A stretch of DNA of 64,000 bases from an uncultured Desulfovibrio sp. (lineage in GTDB: Bacteria > Desulfobacterota > Desulfovibrionia > Desulfovibrionales > Desulfovibrionaceae), in the NCBI GenBank assembly GCA_937926875.1, contig CALBAX010000134.1, positions 186,001-250,000 on the forward strand. Reading direction: 5' to 3'. Under the pieces are notes generated by a model. It searched no databases, was not told the origin of the DNA, and saw only the letters and a list, made by a program, of their open reading frames with translations. Every line of letters starts with the position of its first letter. The stretch's first letter is position 1. The translations under genes were made by a program, and so were the position numbers. Positions 18,101 through 25,968 of the stretch are shown one piece after another.

Positions 18101-18184
18101 CATCATATTATTCCAGCGGCATTTTCCCAGGATCAGACGGTAGCGGCGCAGCAGCATGCTCAACGCCCCTTGGGTCTCTTTCAT
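15137..18184 (-). CDS. Autotransporter with repetitive passenger domain
   Basis: 1,015 aa type V-secreted protein. The long basic-then-hydrophobic leader (about residues 1-46) resembles the extended signal peptides of autotransporters. The passenger (about 47-640) is built from more than a dozen imperfect repeats, 35-45 residues long, of the form GNTVxIxGGxVxGxVxGGYxxxGDA, the pattern of a right-handed beta-helix. A linker follows, then a C-terminal region (about 740-1015) of alternating aromatic strands ending LVRYEF, the canonical final beta strand of an autotransporter barrel. RBS AAGGAGG precedes the ATG. It is likely surface-exposed; adhesion is a guess. Monocistronic. Confidence 0.88.
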   Translation of the reverse strand: MKETQGALSMLLRRYRLILGKCRWNNMMAGLVLGAILATPAVILADSGGKLGRPGYPEGQVYTGTVDGASGEYAGSRGNIVIDNNASSLNSKDYHGGYVDGKGDAMSNTVLMRGSGSNAKNIYGGFTDEGQVSGNKVVIENGLVGGTWGGGRVYGGYTDAGDATANTVEIRNGNIGGLNNDVVAGYTKKGDSTGNNLTISGGRISHTIANRFVSAGFSREGNAQGNTLTVTGGDLGEEAYGGRVQEGDGDAADNHVEFSGAGSTVGRLTAGESGGADAHGNTLIMSGGTVKKYLTGGDSLRGLASGNKIEMHGGQVGQHVYAGYTDRGGASANELLIDGGTITGSTYGSYIAENSSRDTEGSKVTFGGTASTQFLVGAFSAKGDAVGNEVTVSGGTVHMNVMGGESGSAAARGNTVRITGGTVGTESAEGYVHGGYSKTGSAGNNTVIIEGGNLRSVMGGFVESGTGAVNGNTVFFSGGSISGADEGLYGGYADQGDASGNTVHISGGTPGSEVCGGFVWTGAGNATGNTVIIEGAPDLGGTKLYGGSTDGSGDMRTGNTLEVRTTGLTAVNVGNFANYHFILPEDTTSGTTVLTLTDAKGTDISNSSVGVAVAGGKPLLRKGDSVTLLANEHGLTSEGMTHERLSARQGVFVEYDFDLKATDTSLLATVAGDAEPVAGREGGERQGGGTAARLAPQAKAPLEGVLANVALSNIGADLVAGQGIDQARTAVATKGDGPAWGIAPFAAVTGTRSRYQTGSHVDLSGVAFMTGFAKRVETSMMDILAGVFFEAGFARVDTHNSFSDGPSVDGDGRSSYYGGGLLARLDLKEDLLKGLYLEGSFRYGRLNSQWQSDDLHDAVSGRKAKYDLSTPYYGLHAGLGYVWDLTDSLALDVYGKYFWTHTDGQSTHIVDDPWSFDGVDSQRLRLGARLGYEFCQQVTGYAGAAWEHEFNGKARATTYGLEAPAPSLKGDSGLLEAGLTLKPVEGSGLSLDFGVQGHTGVRQGVSGTALVRYEF

Positions 18185-18426
18185 GTTTCCTCCTTTTTGA
18201 GCCGCCCCCGCTGCTCCCTATGGACACTATTCATTGTGGGAAATGAATTTCATTTTTGTTTACAGAAGATGGAGCAATTTTGTCAACCGCGTCATCCATA
18301 AGAATTTTATAAAATACAAATGGTTGCGCACGCAATGATAGCCAGCGTAAAATAAAAATTGTCTCTTTTCTCCGCACCTGGCAACCTTTTCCCGCGCTCC
18401 CCGGCCGGCCGGCAGAGGCAAAAAAA
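18185..18426. other. Upstream region of the autotransporter gene
   Basis: About 240 bp, AT-richer than its surroundings near 18240-18360, containing no supported gene. It presumably holds the autotransporter promoter; I cannot fix the boxes. Confidence 0.45.
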
Positions 18427-18505
18427 GCACGGGGGAGAAGGGCTTTTTCTGTAAACAGCACCCCTCTCCCCCGTGCGTTCCCCCGCCCGGGAAAACCTTC
18501 CCTCA
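18427..18505. repeat. G-rich intergenic inverted repeat, copy D
   Basis: GCACGGGGGAGAAGGG pairs imperfectly with CCCCTCTCCCCCGTGC (18427-18475), with a CCCCGCCCGGGAAAACCTTCC flank on the right. The orientation matches copy B. Confidence 0.7.
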
Positions 18506-18727
18506 GTCAGGCCGGGCCCTCCCACCGGCCGGACGGTGCCGCCCCGTCACCTCCCCCGTGCCCCCTTCTCATGATGGACAACGGCGTCATGTGCTGGTCA
18601 TCCCGTCCCAATAACTAAAAAGTCCTGTCTGCCGGGCAGCCATCCTGCCCGTCGTCCCGTTAGGCCATGATGGAGACCGCAGACAGCGGCAGGACGTCAA
18701 AATCCCCTGCCCTGCCATCCTCCCGAC

Positions 18728-18809
18728 AAAGGTTTTTGGAGAGGATGGGAGGACGTTTGAGGGGGGAAGGGGCACCTTTTTCCCAAAAGGTGCCCCTTCC
18801 CCCCTCATC
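18728..18809. repeat. G-rich intergenic inverted repeat, copy E
   Basis: A perfect 23-bp inverted repeat (18758-18780 with 18785-18807) with loop TCCC is preceded by AAAGGTTTTTGGAGAGGATGG. It lies 20 bp after the stop of the radical-SAM gene and is the best-conserved copy in the window. Confidence 0.8.
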
Positions 18810-18827
18810 CCGAAACTTCCGCCAGCC

Positions 18828-19898
18828 CTACCAGATCTTTTCGAAACGCTTGGAACAGCCCGCGCAGGGCAGGTCGGGCCAGGGCCCGGCCAGAGCGGCA
18901 CGAAAATCCCTGAAGCCCTTGGTGCGCCACAGCCCGGCCAGCTCCCCGGCGGGGCGGCCGTATTCGGCGCGGGCGAAGATGCGCCGCTTTGGGTCGTCCT
19001 CGCTGGTGGGCAGGTTGACGTATACACAGGGCGAAAGATTGCCCTGCGTGTCCACATAGATGGTGCGGTCCACGTTTTCCCGGCAGCCGTTGCGCACGCG
19101 GCCCACGGCCCCGGGGTCAGGCAGGGCGTACCACAGCTCCCGGCCGCTCTGGCGCACCCGGGCCGCCACAGGGGCCAGCACGGCGGCCGCTGCGGCCACC
19201 TTGTCCGCCTCTTCGGGGCTGTATGCCTCCGCGGCCAGCTCCGGCGAAGCGATGTAATCCATGGTGCTGACCACCGCACAGTGCACGTCCAGCTCTTCCA
19301 TGAGCTCGGGAAGACGCTTCACGGCTTCCAGCTGCGAGGGCAGGAGCAGATAGGCCAGATGCACTTCCAGATGGACGCCCTGCTTCTTGCGGCGCACGTC
19401 CTGCAGGCAGCGGATGGCCTCGCAGACCCGGCTGAAGGGCATGCCCTGGCGGCTGGCGTTGCTGGCCTCGTCGGTACCGGCCAGGGAAAAGGCCACCACG
19501 TCCATGCCGCTGTCCACGATGGCGGCGGCCAGGGACTCGTCCATGTGCTGGCCGCAGGTGGTGGTGGACACGGCACAGCCCGCCCGCCGGGCCACGCCGA
19601 CGAAATCCATGAAGCGGGGATGCAGGAAGGGCTCTCCCCAGCCCTGCAGATGGACGCGGCCGCACTGGCGCATGAGCGGCCAGAGGGCGGCGAAGGTCTC
19701 GGCGCTCATGAGGCGCGACTGCCAAACGTCTTTTTTGGTGGTGTGCGGGCAATAGGTGCAGCGGCAGGCGCAAACGGACGAGACCTCCACCTGCATGCAG
19801 AGCAGGGGCGTGGGCCGCCCCGTGAAGGCTTCGCGCAGCCACTGGCGCAGTCCCGGCCCGGGCAGGGACTTGGGGCTCAGGGGATCGGGCGTGCTCAT
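18828..19898 (-). CDS. Radical SAM protein with SPASM-like C-terminus
   Basis: 356 aa. The radical-SAM 4Fe-4S motif is C43-x3-C47-x2-C50 (CACRCTYC). A later Cys set around NGCREN, LSPCVYVN and PCAGC fits a SPASM/twitch-like auxiliary cluster domain. Such proteins modify peptides or small molecules using a 5'-deoxyadenosyl radical. The ATG overlaps the stop of the preceding GNAT-like gene (ATGA), with GGAGG upstream, so it is the third gene of a coupled operon. No precursor peptide was found nearby. Function unknown. Confidence 0.85.
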   Translation of the reverse strand: MSTPDPLSPKSLPGPGLRQWLREAFTGRPTPLLCMQVEVSSVCACRCTYCPHTTKKDVWQSRLMSAETFAALWPLMRQCGRVHLQGWGEPFLHPRFMDFVGVARRAGCAVSTTTCGQHMDESLAAAIVDSGMDVVAFSLAGTDEASNASRQGMPFSRVCEAIRCLQDVRRKKQGVHLEVHLAYLLLPSQLEAVKRLPELMEELDVHCAVVSTMDYIASPELAAEAYSPEEADKVAAAAAVLAPVAARVRQSGRELWYALPDPGAVGRVRNGCRENVDRTIYVDTQGNLSPCVYVNLPTSEDDPKRRIFARAEYGRPAGELAGLWRTKGFRDFRAALAGPWPDLPCAGCSKRFEKIW

Positions 19899-20899
19899 GC
19901 GGCCTCCTCTCCGCCCAGCAGGCGGCGCAGACGGGCGAACCAGCCACCGCCCGAGGTGGTGGCGCGGGTGCTCCATCCGGTCTCCAGACAGGGCAATGCC
20001 GGACGGGCATGCCACTTGCGCTTGAAGAAGCGGATGCCGGGGTCGATGCCCAGGCCCAGACAGAAACGCATATGCCCGCGGGCCTCGGCCTCGCTGACCA
20101 GCCCGGCCAGCAGGGCGTCGGCGCAGCCGGGCACGGCCCCCTGCCGCCGGAAGGCGAACATGTAGAAGGCCGTTGTCAGGGATGCGTAATCGCCCACGGC
20201 GAAAGCCTGGAGGCTGTTGTCCTCCCGGTGGCGGGCGGCCCAGAGCTGCACGTCGGGATGGGAGCCCACATAGCTTTCCAGATGGCTGAAGATGTGCACC
20301 GTGCCGGGCTCGAAGGGCTTGCGGCGCAAAAATTCCTGCACCAGCGCGGCGTGATCCGGCTGCCAGGCCTCGCGCACCACCTCCACGTCGCGCAGGGCGC
20401 GGCGCTCCATGTTGCGCAGCTTCTGCCACGGCAGGGAGCCGTCCTCGCGCAACAGGGGCAGCTCAAGATCCCAGTAGGCATCCGGCGTGCCCGTGCCGGC
20501 ATCCTGCGGGGCACGCGTGGGGCGCACCGGGGCCAGGACGGTGATCTGGCGCACCTCCGGCAGGGCAAGGGCCGCATCCACAGCGGCATCCACACGCAGC
20601 TGCACGCCTTCCGCCGTGGCGGCCTCGGCGCTCTGGCGCACGCTCACGGCCTCCAGACGGGCGGCGGCATCCGTGGCCTCCTCCACTCTGGCCACGGCCG
20701 CTTCCAGATCCGGCCCGCCGGCAAAGGTCTCCAGCATGGCCGCGTCGTAGGCCACCAGCACCAGATGCCCTTCCAGCAGATAGGCGGGAAAACCGGCGCA
20801 GGCCAGCGGCCGGGAACCGGCCACGGCCGTCACATAGTGCAGCAGCTGTTCCGGGACCACGGCTTCGGCCGTGAAATGCTGCAATCCCTGTGAAAACAT
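19895..20899 (-). CDS. GNAT/FemAB-like acyltransferase-fold protein
   Basis: 334 aa. The C-terminal half has sequence typical of the GNAT-fold FemAB/BioF2-like group, including FCLGLGIDPGIRFFKRKWHARPAL near residue 290. The same GITRFKRKW-type motif occurs in the preceding gene, so the two share a domain. The N-terminal half is Ala-rich and unrecognised. It lies between the GNAT-TraB fusion (77 bp upstream) and the radical-SAM gene, whose start it overlaps. It probably transfers an acyl or aminoacyl group, but acceptor and donor are unknown. The fold call is moderate. Confidence 0.6.
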   Translation of the reverse strand: MFSQGLQHFTAEAVVPEQLLHYVTAVAGSRPLACAGFPAYLLEGHLVLVAYDAAMLETFAGGPDLEAAVARVEEATDAAARLEAVSVRQSAEAATAEGVQLRVDAAVDAALALPEVRQITVLAPVRPTRAPQDAGTGTPDAYWDLELPLLREDGSLPWQKLRNMERRALRDVEVVREAWQPDHAALVQEFLRRKPFEPGTVHIFSHLESYVGSHPDVQLWAARHREDNSLQAFAVGDYASLTTAFYMFAFRRQGAVPGCADALLAGLVSEAEARGHMRFCLGLGIDPGIRFFKRKWHARPALPCLETGWSTRATTSGGGWFARLRRLLGGEEAA

Positions 20900-20976
20900 G
20901 ATGGTCTCCTTGTGGCGGGGCCCCCTTGCCCCGGCCTGCCCCAACGGGGTACGGGCCGGCGGGACGCCCCCGGCTG

Positions 20977-22755
20977 TCAACGCTCCCCGTCAGCGGGGAT
21001 GCGGTAAATATCGTCCTCGCCGCGCAGGCGGGCGCGCATCCTGTGGATCCAGGTAGGCCGCACCTGCCGCACGGTGAAGCCGTCCTCGGTGAGCATGCGG
21101 CGCAGGCGCAGCATGTGGGCCGCGCCCACGAAGACCGCGACCCCGCCCTTTTCGATGAAGGGCCGCATGCGCTCGCGGAAACGCTGGTCGCGGAAGTCGA
21201 TGACCTGCTGCGTGCGTGTGGGAAATTCCGTGCTGGTGCCCATCATGGGTTCCAGCTCCCCGCGCAGGTAGTGATGGATATTGCGCTTCATATAGGAGCG
21301 CCACTGGCCGCAGTGGCGGAAGAAGTCCAGCACGCGCGGCACGGGCACCACTTCCAGGGAGTGGAGCTGCTCTTCCATGGTCTCCATGCCCAGCACGGTC
21401 TTGCCCATGTCGCGGGCCAGATGCCAGGCCTCCAGATCCACGGAATCGCGCCAGCCCTGCCGCTCCAGGAAGGCCGTCCAGAGGGAGAAGAAGGCGTACC
21501 AGTGCCGGGTGGCATGCAGGCGCTCCCGCACGTCCGGAGCGCCCTCCCATTCCATGTTCAGAAAGCGCGCCACCGGCCCGCGCACGCCGCAGACCACGCG
21601 CTCCAGCCGCCGGATCTCGGCCCCGGTCATCAGGCTGTCCAGCGGCACGGCCCCGGGATCGGGAGATTTGCCGCAGGCCTCCACCTGCGCGAGACTCTCG
21701 GCATCCAGCGGGCCTTCAAAGATGACGGTATCCACCTTGCGGAACAGGCGGCGGAACGAGTCGGCAAAGGAATAGCAGAAGAAATGCGCCGTGCCGCAGA
21801 TCCAGGAGCGGCGGCCCTGCTTCTCCAGCTCCCAGAGCATGGCAAAGGGACGCTGGTCAGGCAGCCTGTCCAGTATCTGGCGCTTGGAAAGGCCCTCGTC
21901 GCTGCGCTCCACCAGGGCCTGCATGAGCTCGTCCAGCACCACTTTATGCACGTCGGCACGCGGCCGCTCCTGCCACTGGGCCATGACGTAGGAAAGCTGC
22001 GGCGCTCCGCCCCACTTGCGCTTGAAGCGGGTGATGCCCTCGTTGACGCCCAGGCCCAGCTGGACGAAGTCACAGCCCGCCGCGCGGGCCTTTTCCAGCA
22101 TGACGGCAAAGAGCGCGTCCCCGGCGTGGGGCACGGGATGGCTGCGCGAGCGGGCACCCACGATATAGCTGACGAAGGCGGGCGTGCTGTAATCCAGCAC
22201 CAGACAGGCCACCAGCCGGTCGCCGTCCCAGGCATTGAGCAGGCGCACGTCGGCGTCTTCGGCGGCCAGCATCTGCGGCGTGCGGGCAAAGAGCTCGCGC
22301 ACGTTGGCCCGCAGCACGGCCCGGCCCATGAATTCGGCCCACAGGCGACGGTGCTGCGGACCGAATTCGCGCGTCTCGTCGATGCGCAGGCGTTCCCGGG
22401 CCTTGCGCACGGGCGAGCGCAGGCGCGGCGGCACGGGCGCACCGGCCGGAAGGGTGTAGAACACGTCCCGCTCCAGCACGCTGCCCGCCAGACGTGGCGG
22501 CAGGTCGGGCCCCACGGCAAAGCAGGCCGTGGCCCCGGTCTCGCGCAGGGCCCCGGACAAGGCGGCCTCGAAGCGCTGGTGGCTGTACTCGCCGCCGTCC
22601 CGCAAGGGGTAGGCGATGGCCATGAGCCAGTCTTCGGCGGCGTAAAAGACGAAGTGATCCACCATCAGCACCCGTCCCCCGGAAACGGCCTGCATGAAGG
22701 GCGCGGAATGCTCGGGGACCACGGCGCGGGCAAGGATGTCGGTGACGGGGGTCAT
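20977..22755 (-). CDS. Fusion of GNAT-like domain and TraB/GumN-family domain
   Basis: 592 aa with two parts. Residues about 100-275 resemble a GNAT/FemAB-like transferase (LVACLVLDYSTP, LGLGVNEGITRFKRKWGG). Residues about 300-592 resemble the TraB/PrgY/GumN (TIKI-related) family: WELEKQGRRSWICGTAHFF with the GTxH motif, an acidic IFEGPLD, and a second GAAHML near the C-terminus. TIKI enzymes are metalloproteases that use such His residues; most bacterial members are uncharacterised. It is first in an operon with another GNAT-like protein and a radical-SAM protein. GAGG lies 7 nt before the ATG. The fusion is unusual; function unknown. Confidence 0.65.
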   Translation of the reverse strand: MTPVTDILARAVVPEHSAPFMQAVSGGRVLMVDHFVFYAAEDWLMAIAYPLRDGGEYSHQRFEAALSGALRETGATACFAVGPDLPPRLAGSVLERDVFYTLPAGAPVPPRLRSPVRKARERLRIDETREFGPQHRRLWAEFMGRAVLRANVRELFARTPQMLAAEDADVRLLNAWDGDRLVACLVLDYSTPAFVSYIVGARSRSHPVPHAGDALFAVMLEKARAAGCDFVQLGLGVNEGITRFKRKWGGAPQLSYVMAQWQERPRADVHKVVLDELMQALVERSDEGLSKRQILDRLPDQRPFAMLWELEKQGRRSWICGTAHFFCYSFADSFRRLFRKVDTVIFEGPLDAESLAQVEACGKSPDPGAVPLDSLMTGAEIRRLERVVCGVRGPVARFLNMEWEGAPDVRERLHATRHWYAFFSLWTAFLERQGWRDSVDLEAWHLARDMGKTVLGMETMEEQLHSLEVVPVPRVLDFFRHCGQWRSYMKRNIHHYLRGELEPMMGTSTEFPTRTQQVIDFRDQRFRERMRPFIEKGGVAVFVGAAHMLRLRRMLTEDGFTVRQVRPTWIHRMRARLRGEDDIYRIPADGER

Positions 22756-22937
22756 GGCGCGGCCTCACTGCTGGAGTGCGGAAAGGATGCTCTTCACATC
22801 TTTTCGCAGGATAGCCGCTTTGACGGCGGGCCGCAATGCGGGGCGAGGCGAAGGGATACGGGCCTTTCGGATTCCGGCGTTTGCTGCTAGCAATAGACGG
22901 AGCTCTCCACAAATTCCATCTCCAACAAGGATATGCC
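22756..22937. other. Intergenic region between divergent operons
   Basis: 182 bp separating the minus-strand GNAT-TraB operon from the plus-strand AbiC-like gene. No gene or clear site was identified. Confidence 0.4.
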
Positions 22938-23850
22938 ATGAAGAACGCATGCGCATCCCGCTGGTGCCGCCGGTCTCGCATCATCATCAAACGGCAGTGG
23001 CGACGTTTTGAAAAACATCCCATGCGGCTTTTTTGGGGGGCTGACGGCCATAATCACCGGCATTTTCATTCTCTGCATCATTTTTGCCGGGAGTAGTGAG
23101 ACCGCCTACACGGCTTTCGGCAGTTACTTTACCGCACTGGCATTCGTGGGCGTCATCGTGACCGTGCTCTTGCAGCGCGCGGAATTGCAGGAGCAGCGCA
23201 AGGAACTGCGCGCCCAGCGCAGAGAGCTGGAAGGCCAGAAACGTGAACTGGAGATCCAGAACCGCACCGCCCAGCTCCAGCGCTTTGAAAACAGTTTTTT
23301 TCATCTGTTAGATAAATTTTCTAATACTGTAAAAGAAATACAAATATACAAAGGTATAACAGATATGAAACGATATAGTAATGTTATTAACTGTACTACT
23401 ATAAGCTTATATCAAGTAATAAATAGAGAAATATTAAAATCAAAATTTTCAAATATAAAATATGTTATACAAAATATATATAAATCATTTCCAACAATAT
23501 CAAAAAAATTTCTTTACGAGTATTATGACTCAATCTATTTTATATACACACACGATGCATTTTTAAAAAATAAAGATGAAATTAATAAATATATATCCAT
23601 ACTTAATCTTTCTTTAACAAATAGCGAATACGCGCTCATTTTCTATGATGCCATTCGAGATGATAAAAAAATCAAAATCATCAACGAATTGCATCTTTTT
23701 TCCCGCTACTCCCTGTTGAATAAAAGCCACCCTCCCTGCAAACCGGAACACGTCCTGTTCTTCTCTCCACAGGCTTTTGGCGAAGACTACGAGGAATATA
23801 TCGAGCGCCACGGCCTGCAAGGCAAAACGCTGGAAGATTTTCTCCAGTAG
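22938..23850 (+). pseudogene. AbiC-like putative phage abortive infection gene with apparent frameshift
   Basis: The intact frame 23008-23850 (280 aa) has two membrane segments (about residues 10-28 and 34-55), a charged coiled coil (QRAELQEQRKELRAQ) and RFENSFFHLLDKF, the arrangement of the putative abortive-infection (putAbiC) family. That frame has only a TTG start without RBS. A well-placed start (AAGGATATGCC-ATG at 22938) lies in another frame and would join it if one base were lost, for instance in the T6G6 run at 23029-23040. Either the gene is broken or it is phase-variable. Sequence after about 23290 drops sharply in GC, suggesting a mosaic, transferred gene. A plus-strand terminator follows. 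Confidence 0.6.
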
Positions 23851-23947
23851 TGAGCAGCCGGGGCGGCCCTCCTTGCTACCCTCCGTTTCATCTTCCCATA
23901 GCTGCACAAGCGGTATTTTCCGAAAGAATTCCTCACAAAAACAAAAA

Positions 23948-23972
23948 GCCGGTGCATAAACACCGGCCTTTT
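23948..23972. terminator. Terminator after the AbiC-like gene
   Basis: A GCCGGTG / CACCGGC stem has an A5 tract on the left and CTTTT on the right. It may serve both strands. Confidence 0.8.
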
Positions 23973-24294
23973 CATTCTCAGGCATGCCTCCGGCATCCTG
24001 CCGCATCAGGAAAGCATTTTTTCGGTTACAGCAAGACCGGCCATATCCTCCGTCTCCTCTTCGCCTGTTGAGCGCGCCGTTTGACGGCCTGCGCCGAAGG
24101 CGCGGTGCCGTCCGTCCCGGCGCGCCGCCACAGCACCGGGGACCTCACGCGGGGCAGGGGTGCAGGGGGCAAGGGGCTGCGCAAGCCCCGGCCCCTTGCC
24201 GTATCGCCGCGCTTGACCAGCCCGTGGTGCCGGTCAGCAGCCGCCATCCGGGCGGCCCAAAGGCACGCAGCCTGCCGTATCCGCGCAGGCGCGC
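23973..24294. other. Intergenic region
   Basis: About 320 bp, GC-rich toward the right, with no supported gene. It lies between convergent transcription units. Confidence 0.4.
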
Positions 24295-25029
24295 CTATCC
24301 CAGCGCCCGCACCAGGCAGACCAGGCCCGCCACGGCGATGACGCAGAGCAGCACCTTGCGGAAGGCCTGCTGCGAGATGTGCTTGACCACGGGGAAGGCG
24401 ATGCAGGTGCCCAGGATGACGCCGGGCGCGCCGTACATGGCGCAGGTAAGCACCGTGGGCGTGTAGAAACCGGCCATGCCCTGCAGCACCAGGGTCACGG
24501 TGGCGCGCAGCACGAAGAAGACGCCCAGCGTGCCCAGCAGCACGCGCGGTTCCCAGCCCATGCACAGGCCGTAGGCCCCCACGGGCGGGCCGTCGAAGGC
24601 GATGGCCGTGCCCAGCAGGCCGGAGTCGAAACCGGCTAAAGCGCCCAGTGCCCGGGGATGGGCAAGGCCGCCGCGGGCGCGGAAGGTCTTCTGCCAGTAG
24701 ACGTAATAGAGCAGGAGCAGGCCCACGGCGCCCTGCAGCACGGGGCCGGAACAGATCTGGAGGATATAGAGCCCGGCAAAGGACCCGGGCACCGAAGCCA
24801 GCAGCATGGGCCACAGGGCGCTGACGCGGCAAAAGCGGAAATGCAGGCTGGCCAGACAGATGTCCATGACCATGTTGACGATGCAGGTCAGGGCAATGGC
24901 CTCGTGCACCGGCAGGAGCATGGCCAGGAAGGGAAAGGCCACCATGGCGCCGCCGATGCCGCTGACGCCGGAAACGAAACCGCCTGCGATCCAGGCGAGG
25001 AACACACAGATCTCTGTCATCCCGGGCAT
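24295..25029 (-). CDS. TauE/SafE-family permease (paralogue 1)
   Basis: 244 aa, about eight membrane segments, with the family-typical GGFVSGVSGIGGAMVAFP at the first repeat and GFDSGLLGTAIAFDGPPVGAY at the second. TauE/SafE proteins are believed to export sulfite, sulfoacetate or related organic anions. It closely resembles the protein encoded at 31554-32291, and the two genes bracket the GRE locus. RBS GGAGGGG lies just upstream of the chosen ATG; an internal ATG three codons later is also possible. Its membership of the GRE regulon is inferred from position and duplication only. Confidence 0.85.
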   Translation of the reverse strand: MPGMTEICVFLAWIAGGFVSGVSGIGGAMVAFPFLAMLLPVHEAIALTCIVNMVMDICLASLHFRFCRVSALWPMLLASVPGSFAGLYILQICSGPVLQGAVGLLLLYYVYWQKTFRARGGLAHPRALGALAGFDSGLLGTAIAFDGPPVGAYGLCMGWEPRVLLGTLGVFFVLRATVTLVLQGMAGFYTPTVLTCAMYGAPGVILGTCIAFPVVKHISQQAFRKVLLCVIAVAGLVCLVRALG

Positions 25030-25458
25030 ACGCCCCTCCTGCGGCCACGGCCGCCCATCAGTGGATGAAATCAAACTTCAGCCGCTTGCCGCTCCGCCAG
25101 CGGACAGCCGGTGGCGTGCCGACAGCGCACGGGCGAGGCCATCCTCCATCCGTACGGTGATGACCGCTCCCGCCAGGGACCTGCCGTGGAGCGTTTCCCC
25201 GTCCATCCGCAGCAAGACGGCCTGTGCCGCCGGGCCTGCGCCACATGGGACTTCCCGCTCCACAGGGGGCGGCACGAGCGTGCGGCAGCCTGCCGCACCA
25301 TGCGGCATCGCTCCCCGCGAGGCTGGCCTTGCCTGCGGGGCCTTTCGCGCCACGGCTCCTCCCCTGCCCGCCCCTGCACGCCTGCAGCACGGGCCGCGCA
25401 GTCCATGCTTAGGGAGGGAGCGGCCTTTTGGCAACAGAGGAAAGAGGAAAAAAGCATG
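25030..25458. other. Intergenic region downstream of the GRE operon
   Basis: About 430 bp without a supported coding region. It lies between the GRE operon terminator and the TauE-like start and presumably contains the tauE promoter. No clear sigma-54 or sigma-70 boxes were seen. Confidence 0.4.
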
Positions 25459-25491
25459 AAAAAAGGGAGCCTGTCCGGTGGACAGGCTCCC
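25459..25491 (-). terminator. Strong terminator of the GRE operon
   Basis: A perfect 12-bp stem GGGAGCCTGTCC / GGACAGGCTCCC with a 3-nt loop is followed by six U residues on the minus strand. Confidence 0.92.
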
Positions 25492-25543
25492 CGCGTATTC
25501 GCCCTGATGGCGGCAGTCGCCAGGTCAGGACGGCGTCGTCAGG

Positions 25544-25837
25544 CTAGGCATCCAGAGCTTCCAGCAGCACTTCGCGGTTGGCGTTGTAGCCAAGGCTGAA
25601 GCGTTTGCCGTACTTGTCCAGAAAATCCCTGGCAGCCACAAAGGGCACACCGTCGATGTCGATGCAGATGTCTTCTTCCTCGTCGGGCTCGTCCATGCCC
25701 AGGCCCAGGATGAACTTGGCATGGCAGCCGCCGCCGTGCTTGTATTCACGCAGGCGCACGCGCACGCCGTCGTCCTCGTCTTCCAGCATCTCGCGCAGGC
25801 GGGCCAGCATGGCATCATCAACAGTCACGGTGAACAT
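25544..25837 (-). CDS. HesB/IscA-like small protein, cysteine form
   Basis: 97 aa, single domain of the HesB/IscA (iron-sulfur biogenesis) fold. The conserved cysteine region reads EYKHGGGCHAKFILGLGMDEPDEEEDICIDIDG in two visible halves, and Cys38 is the IscA first-cysteine equivalent. The C-terminal CGC cysteines of classical IscA are absent, so it cannot bind a cluster in the usual three-cysteine way. It is about 70% identical to the next gene upstream, which has UGA at residue 38. AGGAG precedes the ATG. It is the last gene of the GRE operon, before the strong terminator. Confidence 0.8.
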   Translation of the reverse strand: MFTVTVDDAMLARLREMLEDEDDGVRVRLREYKHGGGCHAKFILGLGMDEPDEEEDICIDIDGVPFVAARDFLDKYGKRFSLGYNANREVLLEALDA

Positions 25838-25968
25838 GGTCTTTTCTCCTCAGGGGTTGGGGTGAACGGGCAGGACCGCGGCAGCACGCGCTCCACGGCC
25901 CGGGACAGCAGGCATGGAGTATGGTGCAGACGAACGGCGGTCATGGCCGGAGCTCCCTCCCCGGGAGA

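Noticed and set aside
15137..18184. Repeats in the autotransporter as a CRISPR-like array
   Set aside because: The repeats are in-frame, degenerate and coding, without uniform spacers. No CRISPR array or cas gene is visible in the window.
14954..18301. 1,115-aa open frame opposite the autotransporter gene
   Set aside because: It is antisense to a gene with signal peptide, repeats and barrel. Its Gly/Ala/His-rich translation has no RBS or family resemblance; it is a GC-rich shadow.
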